Shown here piece after piece: positions 10,825-25,800 of a stretch of 64,000 bases of DNA. A program made the translations under genes and the position numbers. The notes under the pieces were generated by a model. It saw only the letters and a program-made list of their open reading frames with translations, was not told the origin of the DNA and searched no databases. This DNA comes from Oikopleura dioica (taxonomy: Eukaryota; Chordata; Appendicularia; Copelata; Oikopleuridae). How positions within the stretch are numbered: the first letter of the stretch is position 1; each line of letters opens with the position of its first letter. The stretch is taken from NCBI GenBank assembly GCA_907165135.1, contig OU015566.1:8044157-8108156 (forward strand). Reading direction: 5' to 3'.

Positions 10825-13800
10825 ATGGACCGACGTCTACGCGCCGAATGGCTTGAGCGATTAGATCAAGACTGGCTCAATGAGCCTAAGGAAAGGGTCT
10901 CAAGAATTTAAAAATCAAACTCGTTATCAGGGCAATATCGATGCTAAAAGTGTCATAAAGAGGTCGTCAAAGTCAATTTGCTTATCAAATAGAATCGACC
11001 TCGATTTGGCTTTTTAGATTCTTTTTCTTAGAATAAACACCCCTCTGACTCCTGACAAAAGCTCTTTTCTATCTATCGAGATGACGTCGTCAAGCTCTTC
11101 GAACGGCTGCAGAAGAACAAAGAGGTCTGCTATACAACCACCGGAAATATCGGAGCCTCGGCGGTGTTACCCGACCTCGAACGGTAAGACTCCTCATCTT
11201 TATCAACAATTGGCTGACGACGTTGTTCTAGAAATGCGCCATCGGAGAAAGATTGTCGGCAGTTCATGTCTGATGTGATCGACGCTCAGCAGAGGGCGGT
11301 TATCCGAGCAGTGCAAGATTCTGAATTCGGAGCCATCCTCAGCAAACGCCTCGTCGTGTCGAATAGAGTCATTAGGTGAATTTCCTTTTCTTCCTTGATT
11401 TCACTGATCTGCCTTTTAGGGCCGCGCAAAACGCAAGTAAGGCTGCACTGGAGCGCCAGTCTACCTCAAAATTGACCTCTCTTTCTTCCTCTAAACAAGA
11501 CCACGAGCAGCCAGAAAACGCCGTGCACAAACTCATGGCGCAAGCAGGTCTGCAATTGGTCTTTTCTCTTCTCAAGAATTGTTCTCATTCTGATTCTCCT
11601 TCCAACATTCAACTTGTTATCGATACTTTATCTACAGCAAAGGAAAGGCTTTTAAATCACCAACAAATCCAATGAAAAACCCATTTAAATGAGATTCTTT
11701 CACCTAGGCGGAATTTTCTAAAGCCTGTCAAAGTCATGTTTACTCAGTTTACCTCCTTTATCTTTATCCCAAACCAACTCTCTCGGAGCCCTTGGCACTG
11801 ACTGTCTCCAACAAATGGAGAGCTTCCTCTCTTCCTGGATCGCCGATTCCTCCGACGAAACCATCAGGGAGCTCGCCACGGAGACCCTCTTCGCCATCGC
11901 GATTCAACGCGGTCAACTTCGGCACATTCTGTCCTTCGTTTCTCTTCAACTCACGACTTCTGTCTCGTGCACTGGTGCCGCGCTCTACTCTGCAATCAAT
12001 ACCATCCAAGCCCATGCAAATTCTTCAAGTCAACCCAAGTCAGAAGTGGTTCGCTCAATTGAAGCCCAGATCTTGAATATGATCGCCAAGAAGCCCAAAG
12101 TCACTGCGGATCAAAGCGCTTTGACGATCCTATCATCCATCGCCGTTGCGTCCGGTGATGAAGGCGCCAATAATGGCGGGCCAAGCTACGCTGAAGAAGT
12201 CTTTTGCTGGGGCTCGAACTCTTCCCAGCAGCTGACTGACGCCACGCCAGAAGATAAGCTCCTTTACCCGCGAAACCTGAGTGTCTACGGAAAGGTGATG
12301 TCGATGACTGCTGGTCAGTACTGTACCTTCGCCGTGCTTTCCAACGGCACTGTCATGGCGAACGGGAAAGGAAGCTATGGTCGGCTCGGAAACGGAGCTT
12401 CTGCTTCATCTTCAAGTCCGATCTTGATTGAGTTCTCCGCTCCAGTTCGGAAAATCATGACCTCCAAGGGGTCAGATGGTCATTCTGTCGCCATCGGCAA
12501 GAATGGACAAATTTGGAGTTGGGGCGATGGCGATTACGGAAAACTCGGCCACGGCGATTCCACTACTCAGAAGAGTCCAAAACTCATCGAAGCCCTGGCG
12601 AGCCGAGTCATCGTTGACGCCGACTGTGGACATCGCCACACAGCAGCTATCTGCGATGCTGGAAATCTTTACACTTGGGGCGAAGGCGACTACGGTCGTC
12701 TTGGCCTTGGGGATGCACTCCAGCGATCTGTGCCCGTTCAAGTGCCCGACATTCGTGAAGCAAGTCAAGTTGTCTGCGGTTTCAACCATACTGTTGTCCT
12801 CTCGACTGACGGGCGAACTGTTTGGTCCTTTGGTGCAGCTGAAAATGGCAAGCTCGGGCATGGAGATACAAATCGTCAGTTCCGACCTAAAATCATCGAT
12901 GCTCTTCAAGGCTTGACGATCACGAAGATTGCGGCTGGAACCCAACTCTCCGCTGCTCTGACTCGAGAAGGTGCCGTGTACGTATGGGGCTTCGGCCCTT
13001 GCCTTGGAAATGGCGCCAGCGATGAGACCTACTTGACTCCAAAAGTGGTGCGCGGGTTATCTGGCCGAATGGTCATCGATATTTCTATTGGTGAAAATCA
13101 CGTCATCGCCTTGACAAAAGATGGCCTCGTGTTTACTTGGGGCAATAATCAGAACGGCCAGTGCGGTACTGGAAGTGGAATCGCAACTTACACTTCTCCG
13201 CAAATGGTTCAGGGCCTACATGGCGCTGGAATCCAGCAAGTATCTGCTGGAACTACTCATACTTTTGTCTGGTCCGCGGCGCCCTGCGAAGAACACCTGC
13301 AGACAAAACACAAGCCCTTCAAACTCGACTTGCACCAGAAAACCTTCTCGTCGATCAGAGAGCTTCTAGATAAATACGAGCCGCGGGATGCTCCCAAAGC
13401 CCCTTTCAAAGATCTGAAGGAGCAGGAAAAGGCGTATCTTCAAGTACTGACACTTCTACGAAACCACCTTCACGTCGCGAAGAGTTTCCATCATAGTGGG
13501 GATAATCCTCTCGGAGAAGAAGCGACTGCTCTAAGACAGCTTCTGTTCGCAAGTTTGGACAAAAACTATACCCGCGATGTTGCGAAAACGATCGAACAAT
13601 GCGTCACGGTCGGTGCGGAGCTTCTCATGCCTGATATGGCTGGTCGCATCGAAGTCCTTCTTACCCTTCTCCCCACTTGCCCCGACAAGCTGGCAAAGAT
13701 GTCTCATGGAAAGAAAACTCAACTCATTATCATCCTAGCCTCTCTGGAATCTTCAGATGGAATGCCTCTTCTACTCAATTTTTCTGATGAAAAACTACCA

Positions 13801-16800
13801 GTGGTGGAGACAACGAGGAAATTCTTCACGTCGCTTCTTCTTGCTTGGGAAAAACTCGATGAACTAAGAAATATAACACACAGTTTATTAAAAACATGCA
13901 TTCTTCATCTTGCCGCGAGAATAAGTGATCAGGTAAGGTTTTGTTTCAAATTATCGGGGTTTCAATCAGGAGGGCGAGAAGATCTGGCTTCGAAATCATT
14001 TGAACAAATTCTTGAACATCTTCCGCGGGTTCTATATTTTCATCTTCTTGGCTAAAATTTTTCTCAAATCAATAGTATTTTTATGTTTTTACCAGTAATC
14101 AGCGGAATTAGAAACGAGAATAAGGTTGCTAGACATTGCCTCAAACTGCTCCACCAATTGCTCGTCACTTGGTCTCGGGCCAAAGCATGATTTTGTTCCG
14201 TAATGAGAACTACAAAGAGGATCAGATCGGCCAGTTTGAAAAAGTTGCATTGTCGACTGTGTTTGCCAAATTTTTTTGATCATTGCATTAAGGAGTTCAT
14301 CGTGGATTCCCTTATCGATATCTCTGTCCAAAAATCCGAAAATTCTCGCTTGGAAATTAGACTCATCCAAAATTTTAATAATGAGGTCGAAAATTTTAAC
14401 GGTGCAGCTGGGTGAGTGGTCCAGGAGACCATTTATTGTTCTTTCAAAGGGTAAAATCGACTTTGACACTACATAAATTCCCATTGAAAATTTTATTGAC
14501 AACTTTTATCGGTCATTTGTTCGTTTCCAATTCAAACCCGTTTCCTAAGAGCTCCAATTACCTCATCAACATTGGAGTATTTTTGAAAACTTCCAGTGTC
14601 ATAAATCCCAACCCAAAATGTCGTATATTCCTGCACCTCCTCTCCATGAAAGAGCAGCCAGTTAATGATAGATTCATTGTCTTTGATCATCGATCTCGAT
14701 GCTCCAGTGACGAGAACAAGGTCTTTTCGCGTTGACTGTTTGCAGCAATAACGGATAGTGATGTCTTCATCGGAATATCCGATAACCCCGAATCTGGGGA
14801 TGCTAAAATAGTGAAAGGGTTCGTAAACTCTTCCAAGGACACGGAGCTCATGGCTTATCGGCTGACAAAATAGCAAATCGGGGGCTAATGTCATCACACT
14901 TTCGACCAGTTCTAAATCACCAACACCGCTTGGTCCATCGATCGTGATCCACTCCGATTGATAACCATCGCAAGGTACTCCCACATATCTTCGAGCACTT
15001 TCTGATGGTATTGTTGCGCTGGGACAACAAAATCGCACTTCAAAATCTTTGCAAAATTCTCGTCCGAATTTAGCTTGAAAATGATTCCAGCAATAGAGGC
15101 CCTTGTCCAGTGTTTGAAAAAATGGTCAGAGCTCTTGTGAGTGTGCGAGCGCGAGCAGACAATCATAAATTTTTTCGTAAGTGAGCGAGCTTGAGCGCAG
15201 ACCCGAAATATTTTTGTTGAGTGAGCGAGCACGAGCGCTCGCTCGCTCGCTTGCGCTCACTCGCAGCTTTTCGGGGGCCTTTCTAGCGAGTATTTCCTTG
15301 AAAATTCTAATAATTATAATTTTTAACGCATAATTTTATATAAAAAGACAATTACGGGCATTCTAACGCGATTAAAAGAGAAATTTCTCAAATATCGTAA
15401 TACTTTGTCTCCAGGGTGGATAAACTAGAAATGGCTGTTGGCGAGCGCGAGTGAGCGGGAGCGGCGGCACGGAATTTTATGGTGAGCGGGTGAGCATGAG
15501 CGCTCGCTCACTCGCTCGCGCTCGCTCGTGGCTCGCGCTCACCATTTTCAAACTCTGCCCTTGTCAGCCGATATTTGAATAAAATTTCCACTATGAAGAT
15601 AATGCTCGCCATAATCAACAGTTCTTGCGTCTATCGCGGTTGGATTTGAACACATCCCCTCCCTATCTATGAACCTAGCCAAAGGCTCGTGATCACCTGA
15701 ATTTTTTAAATAATGGAGACAACAAGGATTACGCACCTAGCCCGGAAGGATCGTCAGCATCCATCCAATCAGACCATTCCCCATCACATTTTGTCTCTTC
15801 GTTACCGACGAAATCTTTTGCAAACTCAGATAGGCTTCCCCCAGCTCTCATTCTCTGGTACAGATCCATAAAGTTCGCCAGATCTCCTTCTCCTGGCGGA
15901 ATCTCATAGTCATCAGAAGTAGCGAACAATGCTTTTGTTGCAAAAAGGGAAAATATTCTCATCTGACTTTTCTTTTTAGACGAAACTGGTGGTGGAGTTC
16001 GCCGAAATGGTGCTAGAAGCTCAAATCCGCGTGTTACAGACGAATGAGCAGGATCTGGTTGAGTTAGCAGCTGAACTTACAAATTTTATCTGCGCCGCGG
16101 CGCTAAATGGTGCGCCAGCTATGCTCGTCAAATTGCGACCCTGTCTTTCGCGGCTGTTGATCGTTTGGAATTCCAAGTACGAAACTTCTCGCAACACCGT
16201 CGAGCCGGAAGGGAACATTTGCCTCAACGACACATGTCGACTTGTAGCGATTCTGCTTGGATCATCGATAAATCATCAGCTAGTCAATCCTGGCCGACCG
16301 AAAACGACGCTAGAAGACTTCAACTCGCTTGGAAACTTGACTGAGTACGCAGAGTCGGTAAATCTATCAGACATTTCCGCGAAATTACTCGACGTCGATA
16401 CGCCTGGAAGTCAAATTATAGTCTGTCAAATCGACCCGGACTTACACAATCTCGCATTTGGAGAAAAAATGTTTGCAGAAGCTGAAAATCAATGGAAGAA
16501 GCTCTTCCGAGATGCAAATCATCGAGATTGGCCTGCAAGAGATCCAGAAGAAGGTGGTGAAAGAATGAAGCGATTCACTCGTATTCTTCTGGCAGCGTTT
16601 CTAAATCATAATCGCAACGAGACTTCTGCTGCTATTTATCGACAAGTGTTCTTAATCCGCGAGCAAGTGTTAGAAGTCCTCCGTCAGCACAAGAGCCCGA
16701 CTAATTCTGATGACGATGTTCCGGAGCTGGAAGGCGAGGAGCAAGAAAATGCATCGACAACTTCCCTGAGACCAGTCCCACTTCAGCCAGCAATCGCTGG

Positions 16801-19800
16801 GGAGCGTATAGTCGCACCACCGTCTGAATCGCAACTGGGAACCCCATGGGGACCCTTTGACCCGCCGTTTACGAACATGCTTCTTCCCGGCGGTACAGTT
16901 CCACCACCAGAGCACAACGACGCGCAGCAGCCTCCGCTTTATCCTATTTTTAACCAGAACATTCGTAACCGTCGTCCATCATCAACAGAAGATTCACAGC
17001 CGAAAAGAGCGCGCACACAACACGACGAGGCTTCATTTTATACTCCTATTTTGAAAAAAGCACTTTATTTATTACTCTGTATCAACTCGAACCAAGAACC
17101 ACGACAGTGCAGCGACAGTTTATCCGATCGGCGGAGCTCAATTAATCTCGAAACTATAACAATGCGCGATTCATTAAAACACTCCTCATCTGATCTTAGC
17201 ATCAGGCCTGGTCAGCTGGAGAGAAGGGCCTCATTCGACAGCGCAGTGAGATTTTCAAGATCCGAGTCACTCCTGGGCGATCATCTTTTTCTGCGTGAGA
17301 AGCCGCTGCAATCCGCAGTCAACATTGGAGAGCACATCCGTCGCGAAAAGGAGAAACAGGCCCAGAGCTCGCAAACGTCGAACAATCAAACGAGCAAAAT
17401 GGAGACCCTGGCCTTCAAGCAAATCATCGAATTCATGAACGAGTCCTCGCTTGATCCAGAGAGCATGTTAAAGGTTATTCAATGGGAGGAGAACACAGCC
17501 AAATCACGAGTTGAAGCGCTGCAAGAGCTGCATCAATACATGGAGAATGGCTTCCTCAATAAACTCTGTGAAACAGCGCATCGTGCATTCCTAGTCTCAG
17601 TATTCGGGCTGCTACAGAATCCGCTGGCGAGAAATCCACTCGACCATAGACTTCATCATTATCTTCAAGACGTAGCGCACGCACGACCCGCTTTGAAGTC
17701 GCAAATAACCCGCGTGTGGAAAGAGCTCACTGGAAAACTTTTACAGCAAATGTCGTTAAGTTCGGACCGTCAAACTTCCGCTTCGGATGTTTATACCCTT
17801 TGTGGTCTCACACTCAAGTGGTTGAGCACTGATCTTACTCTTTTGGAAAATATCGCGCTGGCGACGATCAATTGTCTCGAAAGTACCGAAGGGGTTGATA
17901 CTTCTGGTTTGTCCATCATGACGCCGCAACTGCTCCTTCAGCTCAACTTCGGTCAATTGAAAGTCGATGGACTTCACCAAATCGCATCAGTTGGCATGTC
18001 GCAAAGTATACTCCTCGCTGTTGGCATCTATGGTTCAAAATCAAGTCCAAAATTAATCAAACTCGCTTGCAAATATCTTCTCACGCAGTTATCTGAAATA
18101 TGGGATTCAGCTCGGCCGAGTAAAAAGCGCGAAACATTTGAAACGTGCCTGGCTGAGCTATTAGCCCTCATTAATCGCGTCATGTGGAATGAAGACATCT
18201 GCAAAGAATGTGCGAATCTTCAATGGGCTCTTTCGCTCCTTCAAGTGATTAGAATGGACTCATCTGGAGTCGCCCTGATAAAGAGTCTTCGTCCAAGATT
18301 GTTAGCGATTGAAGTTATGAAAAAGATCTCTCCGTTTATACAAGAAGACGACATTATTAACCAGTGTGTAGATGGAATGATGACGCATCTGTACGAGTCC
18401 CATTGGGTCCCCCTGCGTTTAGTCAATCAAGATCCGAATAGAGTCACGCTAAAAAGACTGTCAAATTGTTCGACAGATCTTGAATGCGAAGAAGTCTCTG
18501 GTCAATGTGGATGGAACGATGAACAACTTGTTTCCTGCACAATTGACAATTCCGACGCAAACGTTCTCTGTCACTCCACTGGTGGGCGCGGATACGGCAT
18601 CGCTGCAGAATCACTTTCAAGCGGAAGACATGTTTGGAAAATAGATATTTTAAACGAAGCGCGAGGCAACGAAGGAACTTGCATTGGCATTTCAAAACTG
18701 CCAGTTACAGATCACTCGCACAGAACAACGACAGATATGTGGCTTTATCGCGCGTATTCTGGACACATTTATCATGGTGGCGAGATTGGAAATCGAACTC
18801 TTCAGCCGTTCACACAAGATGACAGCATTACCTGTATTCTCGACACGGACGCTAGAACACTTTCTTTCGCGAAAAACGATGGAGAGCCTGCCCTGGCTTT
18901 CGAAGATCTACCTGTGGACACCGATTTCTACCCAGTTGTTACTTTTTACAGCTCAAGCCCTGGCGAGAAAGTCAGAATCTCTTCCATGATTACACAAGGC
19001 ATTTTCAAAGACTTAGGTAAGAAAGGTTTTCTTGAATCGTTTATTTTTGATGCTGGGGAAATTTCGAGCTCAAGCTAAATTTTGGAATAATTAAGCAGCT
19101 TTTGGAGGTTGATTTTCTCGCTCAAACCATCGGGTACCGATAACTTCCTTGATTTGTTGCTTGATGACGAGTTGATTTTCCTCGTTGAAAGTGAAATATC
19201 GAGTGGTGTCGCCATACGCCATTCCAGTCTAGATGTATTTTTATGGAAGCTTAACTATTTTTTAACTTACTGAATGGAGGATCATTTGATTTCCATCAAC
19301 TTTAACGGTAGATTCAACTGGCTCATCGCTGAGGGATAAGTGAGGAGAAGGGCCTTCGAAAGACAAGTTCATGTCCATGTTCTTCAGTTTTGATTGAAAG
19401 GACATAAACATAGATGTCGGGTTAGGGTAGTCGACTTGCAAATGCACGGTCATCATTTGTGCGACTTTGCGTTTGATGTAACTCGCTTGGGAAGCGATGT
19501 AGATTGCATCCATGTTTTCTGTTTTCACCTTGAAATCTCAGTAGCTTTGAATAATTTGATGCAATTTACCTGAACCCATCGGCCCTTCAATCGCTCAAGA
19601 AAATCGCCCATCATTTTTTCAAAAAAATTTTGAACTCTTGGAATTTACTCTTCTGATGTTTGGATTCTCTGCTGATATTTTTATGCAGAGAGTCCCACCC
19701 ATCTTTGGTTATTTGCTTACGGTTCTGAGTTCATAGGTCACCAAAAATCAACACAAATGCGCATAATATTCTTTGAGATTTATTAGCAGTTTACTTTTGT

Positions 19801-22800
19801 CTTTCAAAATAGCGAATGCCAGTAACGTTTTTCTTTACGACAGTAGTTTTGATGGTGAGCTTGTCGCCTTCGACAATTCGAACTGTTCGGATCTCACCGG
19901 GGGAGCCGCCCCGAGTCACCATGACCAAATGTCCGTCTTCGATAAAGAGCTCGGACTCGACATCTTCATCAAGGAAATCTAGATATTTCGATAAATGATC
20001 GTTCAACGAGAGGATCTTACTTTTGTGCTTGGTGACTTTTGAGATGCTGAATTTTTCTTTCTTGCTCATTACTTTCGTGGTAAAGTCGACATGGAATGTA
20101 TCATCGTCGGGGAATGAAAAAGTGACGGTTGTACTCAAATTAACGGCAATTTTTCTCTTCGCCCAGCCAAGACCTAAATGTCACGTTATCATTTTCTACC
20201 CTTTTCATTTGAACGAATTACCTGCAGCCTCGAGTTGTTTATCGATATTCTCCTGTCCGCTTTGCTTCCAGGTGGCGGCGAGGTTTTGAATTTCTTTGGC
20301 GACGGGCATGGTAGTGCTAAAAAGGGGGAATTATTTCTTTTGAATGGGTAAATAGCTTGACAGAGGCTTTTTATATTCGTTGGCAAGTGTCATTATTCTC
20401 AGAGCGTCAGTTGTAAAATACAGTTTTCTTTCTATTTGGCACCTCCTTTTTATAATTTTACGACAAATTACGCTATACGTAAAAGAATCCTTACTGAAAT
20501 CAGTAAACTGCTCTCTCAATTTATCAGCTAACTGAGAGTTTACGATAGTTGTCTCAAACTAGCTTTATTTAGTTGAGTCGTGAAAACAGCAAAAATGATG
20601 AGAACAATCAATTTTCTGCCTGGAAGCCAGATACCATTTTTTAATCTAACCCCAGGGGATCATCTTACCTTCTTGATTTCTACTAGATTTCTCTGTAATG
20701 ATGGATCGTCTATCAGATACGTTTTATATACCCGGGGTGCGGCAGGCCGAATGTGCGTACACACAGTTCGTCATCGTGGTTAGGAAATTAAACGAATGTT
20801 GTTTCTGTCAACAGTCTGCCTGGGTGTAATTTCGCTTCCCATGCTAATGACCCTTTAGAAAATTTCTCATTTCCTCTATTGATTCCTAAATACTGACAAT
20901 GAACAAATAATGAGCAACCTGATTTTCTCCTGCGCGTCATCTTCAAGTAATCTTCTCTCTTGAATCCTCCTTCTGAGTTTTCCACAAGAAAGCACATTTG
21001 GAAAAATCTGTAACAAAATGGCTAATGCGAGCATCACCTCCTTAGATTTCCAAATGAACCCTATTTTTTTACTCTTATCGACTTTTCTAATCAAAAACGG
21101 TTTCTTTTAGCCCCGAAGCAGGCATTTGCTGAAGGTTTGATACTTGAATGGCGTGTTTATATTGTTCGTTTCATATGAGTTTGAGTTCAAACTAATGAAT
21201 TTTTACTAACAGTGTGAAAATCCTCAATTTTTATCATGAAATAAAATTTCTTTTTAGGAGCTGGAGATCCTTTCCTCGCGCCAGACCCAACATGCGTCGC
21301 CGAAAGTCTCATCGAAACCATGCGATATCTTCATAAGGACCACCTTCTTTGGACAGAATCGATCAACCATCAAGTCCGTGAACGACTTCAAACTGCTGGA
21401 AATTGTGCCCGAGCTTCGGACGAAACTGCTCTAACAAAGGTACAATTATTTAATAATATTTATTTGGGCAAGAAAGTACAGAAAACATATCCGTTGAATT
21501 TAAATAGATTTTGACTTTGAAGATACAGACACTTTAACATAAGGGACGCCAACAAAGCGCCAACTTTCCTCATTTTCGAAAGGAAAGAATTTTATTTCTG
21601 GTGAAGATTCGGGGTGCTCCATTTCGGCGTAGAAGAAGCTTTGCGAGACAATGCTTAAATTTAATGATAATGATAGAAAGAAAACACTTGATCGGGAAGT
21701 TAAAATATGCCTTTGCGTTTGTTTATCTACCTTAAATATGCGCCAATGCATATAAACAGGTGCCAGAAGCAGTGCAAATATGGAAAAGCCGACACATATT
21801 CGCACAAATTTCGATCAATTAGCCAACTTGAGAAGCCAAGAACAAACCAAAAGATGCTTATTTTGTTGAGCTTCTTGATTGTTTCGGATTTCGTTATTGA
21901 ACTCTAAAATGAAATGTCACTTTGAAGTTCATTTTTCATCATTACTCACCGCGTAAATGACAATGGCAACGCATGGAATGGCAAAGAAATGAAGTGCGTT
22001 GTGATTGATCTCAGGGTTCATAAAGCAAATTACAGTGAATGTTACCGTAAGAACAGTCATCATGCGATAGAATGACTCTCGCTTCATCGGATAAGCTGTA
22101 AATTTGTTTATGATGAGTTTCTTTAATAAAACCACTTACGAAGCATAAATGAGGGAAGGAATAGGGCCCAAGCACACATGATAACCCACAAAATAGCGAT
22201 TTCATCGACCAATTGTCCGACCAGTGACAACGTACTGTGGAAATATATCGACCCAAGTCCAACAATCGTCAATAGAGCCCAAACATAACCAACAGGAACT
22301 CTTAGTACTTCGCCATAATTTTTGTATTTGATCGAAAGGATTGGAGGAATAATCAGAAATATTGCATTGCTTTGAAATTTATATTTCAGCTTTGTGTGGT
22401 TTTGAATTTCTGATTACCTGACTGTATTCCAAAATTCTGCGATAAAAGGCGTAACTCTATAATTTTCTTCACACCAATCAACTTCGCTACTCAACAATTT
22501 GAATTCCTTCGGGATCTCCATCTTTTTTTTCTCACTTTTTTCTAAATAAATTTTTATTCCCTCGCACAGGTTTTTTCGCACCAGCGCATCGATTTAATTG
22601 ATTGAATTTATGTCGTTCAAAAAGGGAATATTTCCTTTTGCCCTCTTAGTAGGCTTTCCTATTGCCCTCTTAGTAGGCCCTCTTAGTAGGCTCTTACCGA
22701 TCCTCTTTTGTGGATTTTGAACTTTCTTCACGCCCCTTTGATCTCTTTCGTTTATGCACAAGGTTGACTTTTTCCAAAAAGTGCGAACAAAACGGGTGCG

Positions 22801-25800
22801 CCGGCTGGATCGCGGCCAAGACCCTTCCGTCAAGTGTAGCGCCTCGGGCTTGAACTACTGTTATAATATTTAATGCTTCTCTATCCCCGTCAAGTGTTTT
22901 CAATAAGACATTTTTTCTTTACATAAATGTCTTTTGTATCCAGTCTCGTGCTGAAAAGCGCATGACTCTCGTAAAGCTTCGTTTTTATAAAGCCATTAAA
23001 ATAATTTGAAGACAGTAATTAGATTTTATCCTAAAATAAAGAAAAAATAATAAATTCTCTTTTTAGCTTTGGCCTGCACTGATCCTCGTCTCCGGCTGCG
23101 ATGGTGGATTCCGTGTTGGTGCAAAATGCGAATCTGAAATTTCTGACGCTACAGGTCTCATTACTGGACTCTTGAATCGCGCTACTGGACAAATTCGGGT
23201 TCAATGGGATACAACTGATTTTGAACCGAATCAGCCGATTCCGGATACGCATCTCAAAGCTCTTCGAGCAACTCAAAATGATTGCTTCGATTTAGAACAA
23301 TTTGGCGAAATCTCTCCAGAGACAATCTTGTCGCTCTTCCGACTTGTCGAGAACGAAGCTTTTGCAACAAAAGACAACTCAAACGCTACATCGCCATCTG
23401 TTACCCCGGCTGTGTCGGCCATGGACAACTCTGTTTCGTCAAGCAGGCCCCCTTTGGGGGAGCGAATCAAAGCTCGAGCCTTTGCAGGATTCATGGTGCA
23501 ATCCGCAATGCTGCGATTCATTATGCTCTACTTTGGCTCTACGAATGTCGCCCAAGTAAACTCGGCCCGCGAAGTCCTTCAGCGACTGGTGATGGAAGCG
23601 TCAAAGCCAAGCTCTCTCGAAATCGGCGTAAACCTAATGGACCTAAACCGATCCGCGAACATACTCCTCGCTTCTGCTATGGGCCAGGCTACTCAACTGG
23701 ATTCTAGTCATTCCTTATCAAACGAAAGTATCGCTTTGGAAACATCTGACGAGGACCTAGAAGAGCTCGAAGAAGATGATGAGGAAATGTCGACTGATGA
23801 AGATGACACCATTGAAGAGCCGATTTCTCACGGCCGTGCAAGGAACGCGATCGAACAACTCCTCGAAGAACATCACATGCGACAGTCTACTGAGGGTGGC
23901 GGTCACTTGACCACACCTGAACCCTTGCCTCCCGCACCTCTTCAAGCTACAGATAATCCTACTGGTCGTCGAATGTCAGTGCTTCGTCCCTCTCGTTTCG
24001 GCGCACCACAACGATTCAGTAGCTCTGCCTCTTCTCACAGCGTTTCAGCAGAGGAATTTAGCGGTACGCCTTCTCATCCGTCACAGACTGCACAGATTGC
24101 ACCGCCGATGCCACCTCCACCAGCACCAGAGCCGCCAGCAGTGACGAATCTAGTGGAAATGGGTTTCGCCCTCGATCACATAAACAGCGGTATTCAAAGG
24201 CTTAATCTAACTGCACGAAGTATGAATGCTAATCAAATCGCCATGCTCGCTTCATGGTTGATTGAAAATCCAGCCCCAGCCGTGATGCAGCCTTCCCAGC
24301 CTCAAAGTCCAAATCCAGAGGATGAAGATAATTCGGAGGAAACGAATGGAGACCAGATGGATATTCAACCTCTTTTGTTCGACCTGGAAGACTCACGAGT
24401 TGCAGATGCATTCGAGCTCATCGATCAGCCCTCGACTACTCGGCTGGTGGACGAGGGTGCGACCGGACCGGAGACCAGATGGCCCAACAACGTCATTCCT
24501 CCGCCAAGACAGCAACAACCAAACAGCATTCTAGCGCAATTGTTTGACGTTGAAGAAGGAAACGTAAACGAGCGACTCAAAGGAATCCTCCATGTTTTCC
24601 GCAGTGGGCAAATGGCTGATTCTAACGTTGAAGATCTTACTCAAGGACTTGCGTCAATGCCCAAGAAACTCAACGAAATCGCTGGTCAAATTGGCTTAGC
24701 AGGAAACGACATCCCTGATTCTGTCGTTCCAGAAGGGCCAGATCCACTCGGTGAAAAGCGACTGTTTATGAAAGACATCATTGATGATAAGTTTGAGCCG
24801 AATCAGAAGAATGCCAAGGAGCTTATGACCAAGTATCGCCTTTCGCAGCTGATCGGACAGACGAAACTAAACTGGACCGAGAAGTGCCACATCATGAGTT
24901 CGATTCTCGTGGCGGTGAAGGTTTTGACAGCCCGAGCAGTCGTGCTCAGAACTCTTGCCATGGCCGCTGTTCAACCCTTTGAGAAGATTGCGCCGACGCT
25001 AAAGCAATTCGGCCTCGATGATGTTAATCTTTTGGTAAAGCTGCTTTACTTGTCCGCGGCGACCAAAGAATTTATGCCGAAGAACTCCAAGTCGTCAACG
25101 ATTCTCGATCAGGTAGGAATAATTATCGGCGATAAGTTTGTTTACCCATCTTTCTAGGAGACAGCATCCCACACGCCACAGTCTCCTGGATACGTTTCTA
25201 TCAAACACCTCAAGCGTGCATTGGAAGCGCTGGCTGCTGATCCAGAAAAAGCGGAAGTCATTATTGACATCGTTACAAAGGTAAGCCCCGGTTTTTTCGA
25301 TCACGCTTTTTTCAATGATTGAAGTTGAAATTGCTCTTGTTTTATTGCTCATTTTTGAAGGTTTTTACAAGTTCTTCATTTGGAGACTTTATTTTAGACT
25401 TTATTATTTTGGTTGCATAATATCATAATTGCTGTTGAGCGTGTTTGTTTCGTAATTTTTGCTTTCTCATGCTCGTAAACTTTCCAGTTTTGTGTGAAAG
25501 TTTCATAACTGCAAATCTTGCAATTTTCAAATGATACCAAAGCGAAGTTTTTTTATACAAAATTTTATTTACAGAAAATACAGTTGTTGAAACCAGCATA
25601 TGATACAGAGCAGATTAACACAGTAGCAAATGCGTGGCCATATTGCACTATATGTTCCGAACAGGACAGAGATGAAGATTTATTTTCAACCTTTGACCGT
25701 GGCTCCCACTGCGGTGGCGCCCTTATTTTCAGCGCAATCACCGATGGGAGTCAAGGCGAAAGGGGTTTTAAGGGACCCTTAATAAGGGTTCTGACGATAT

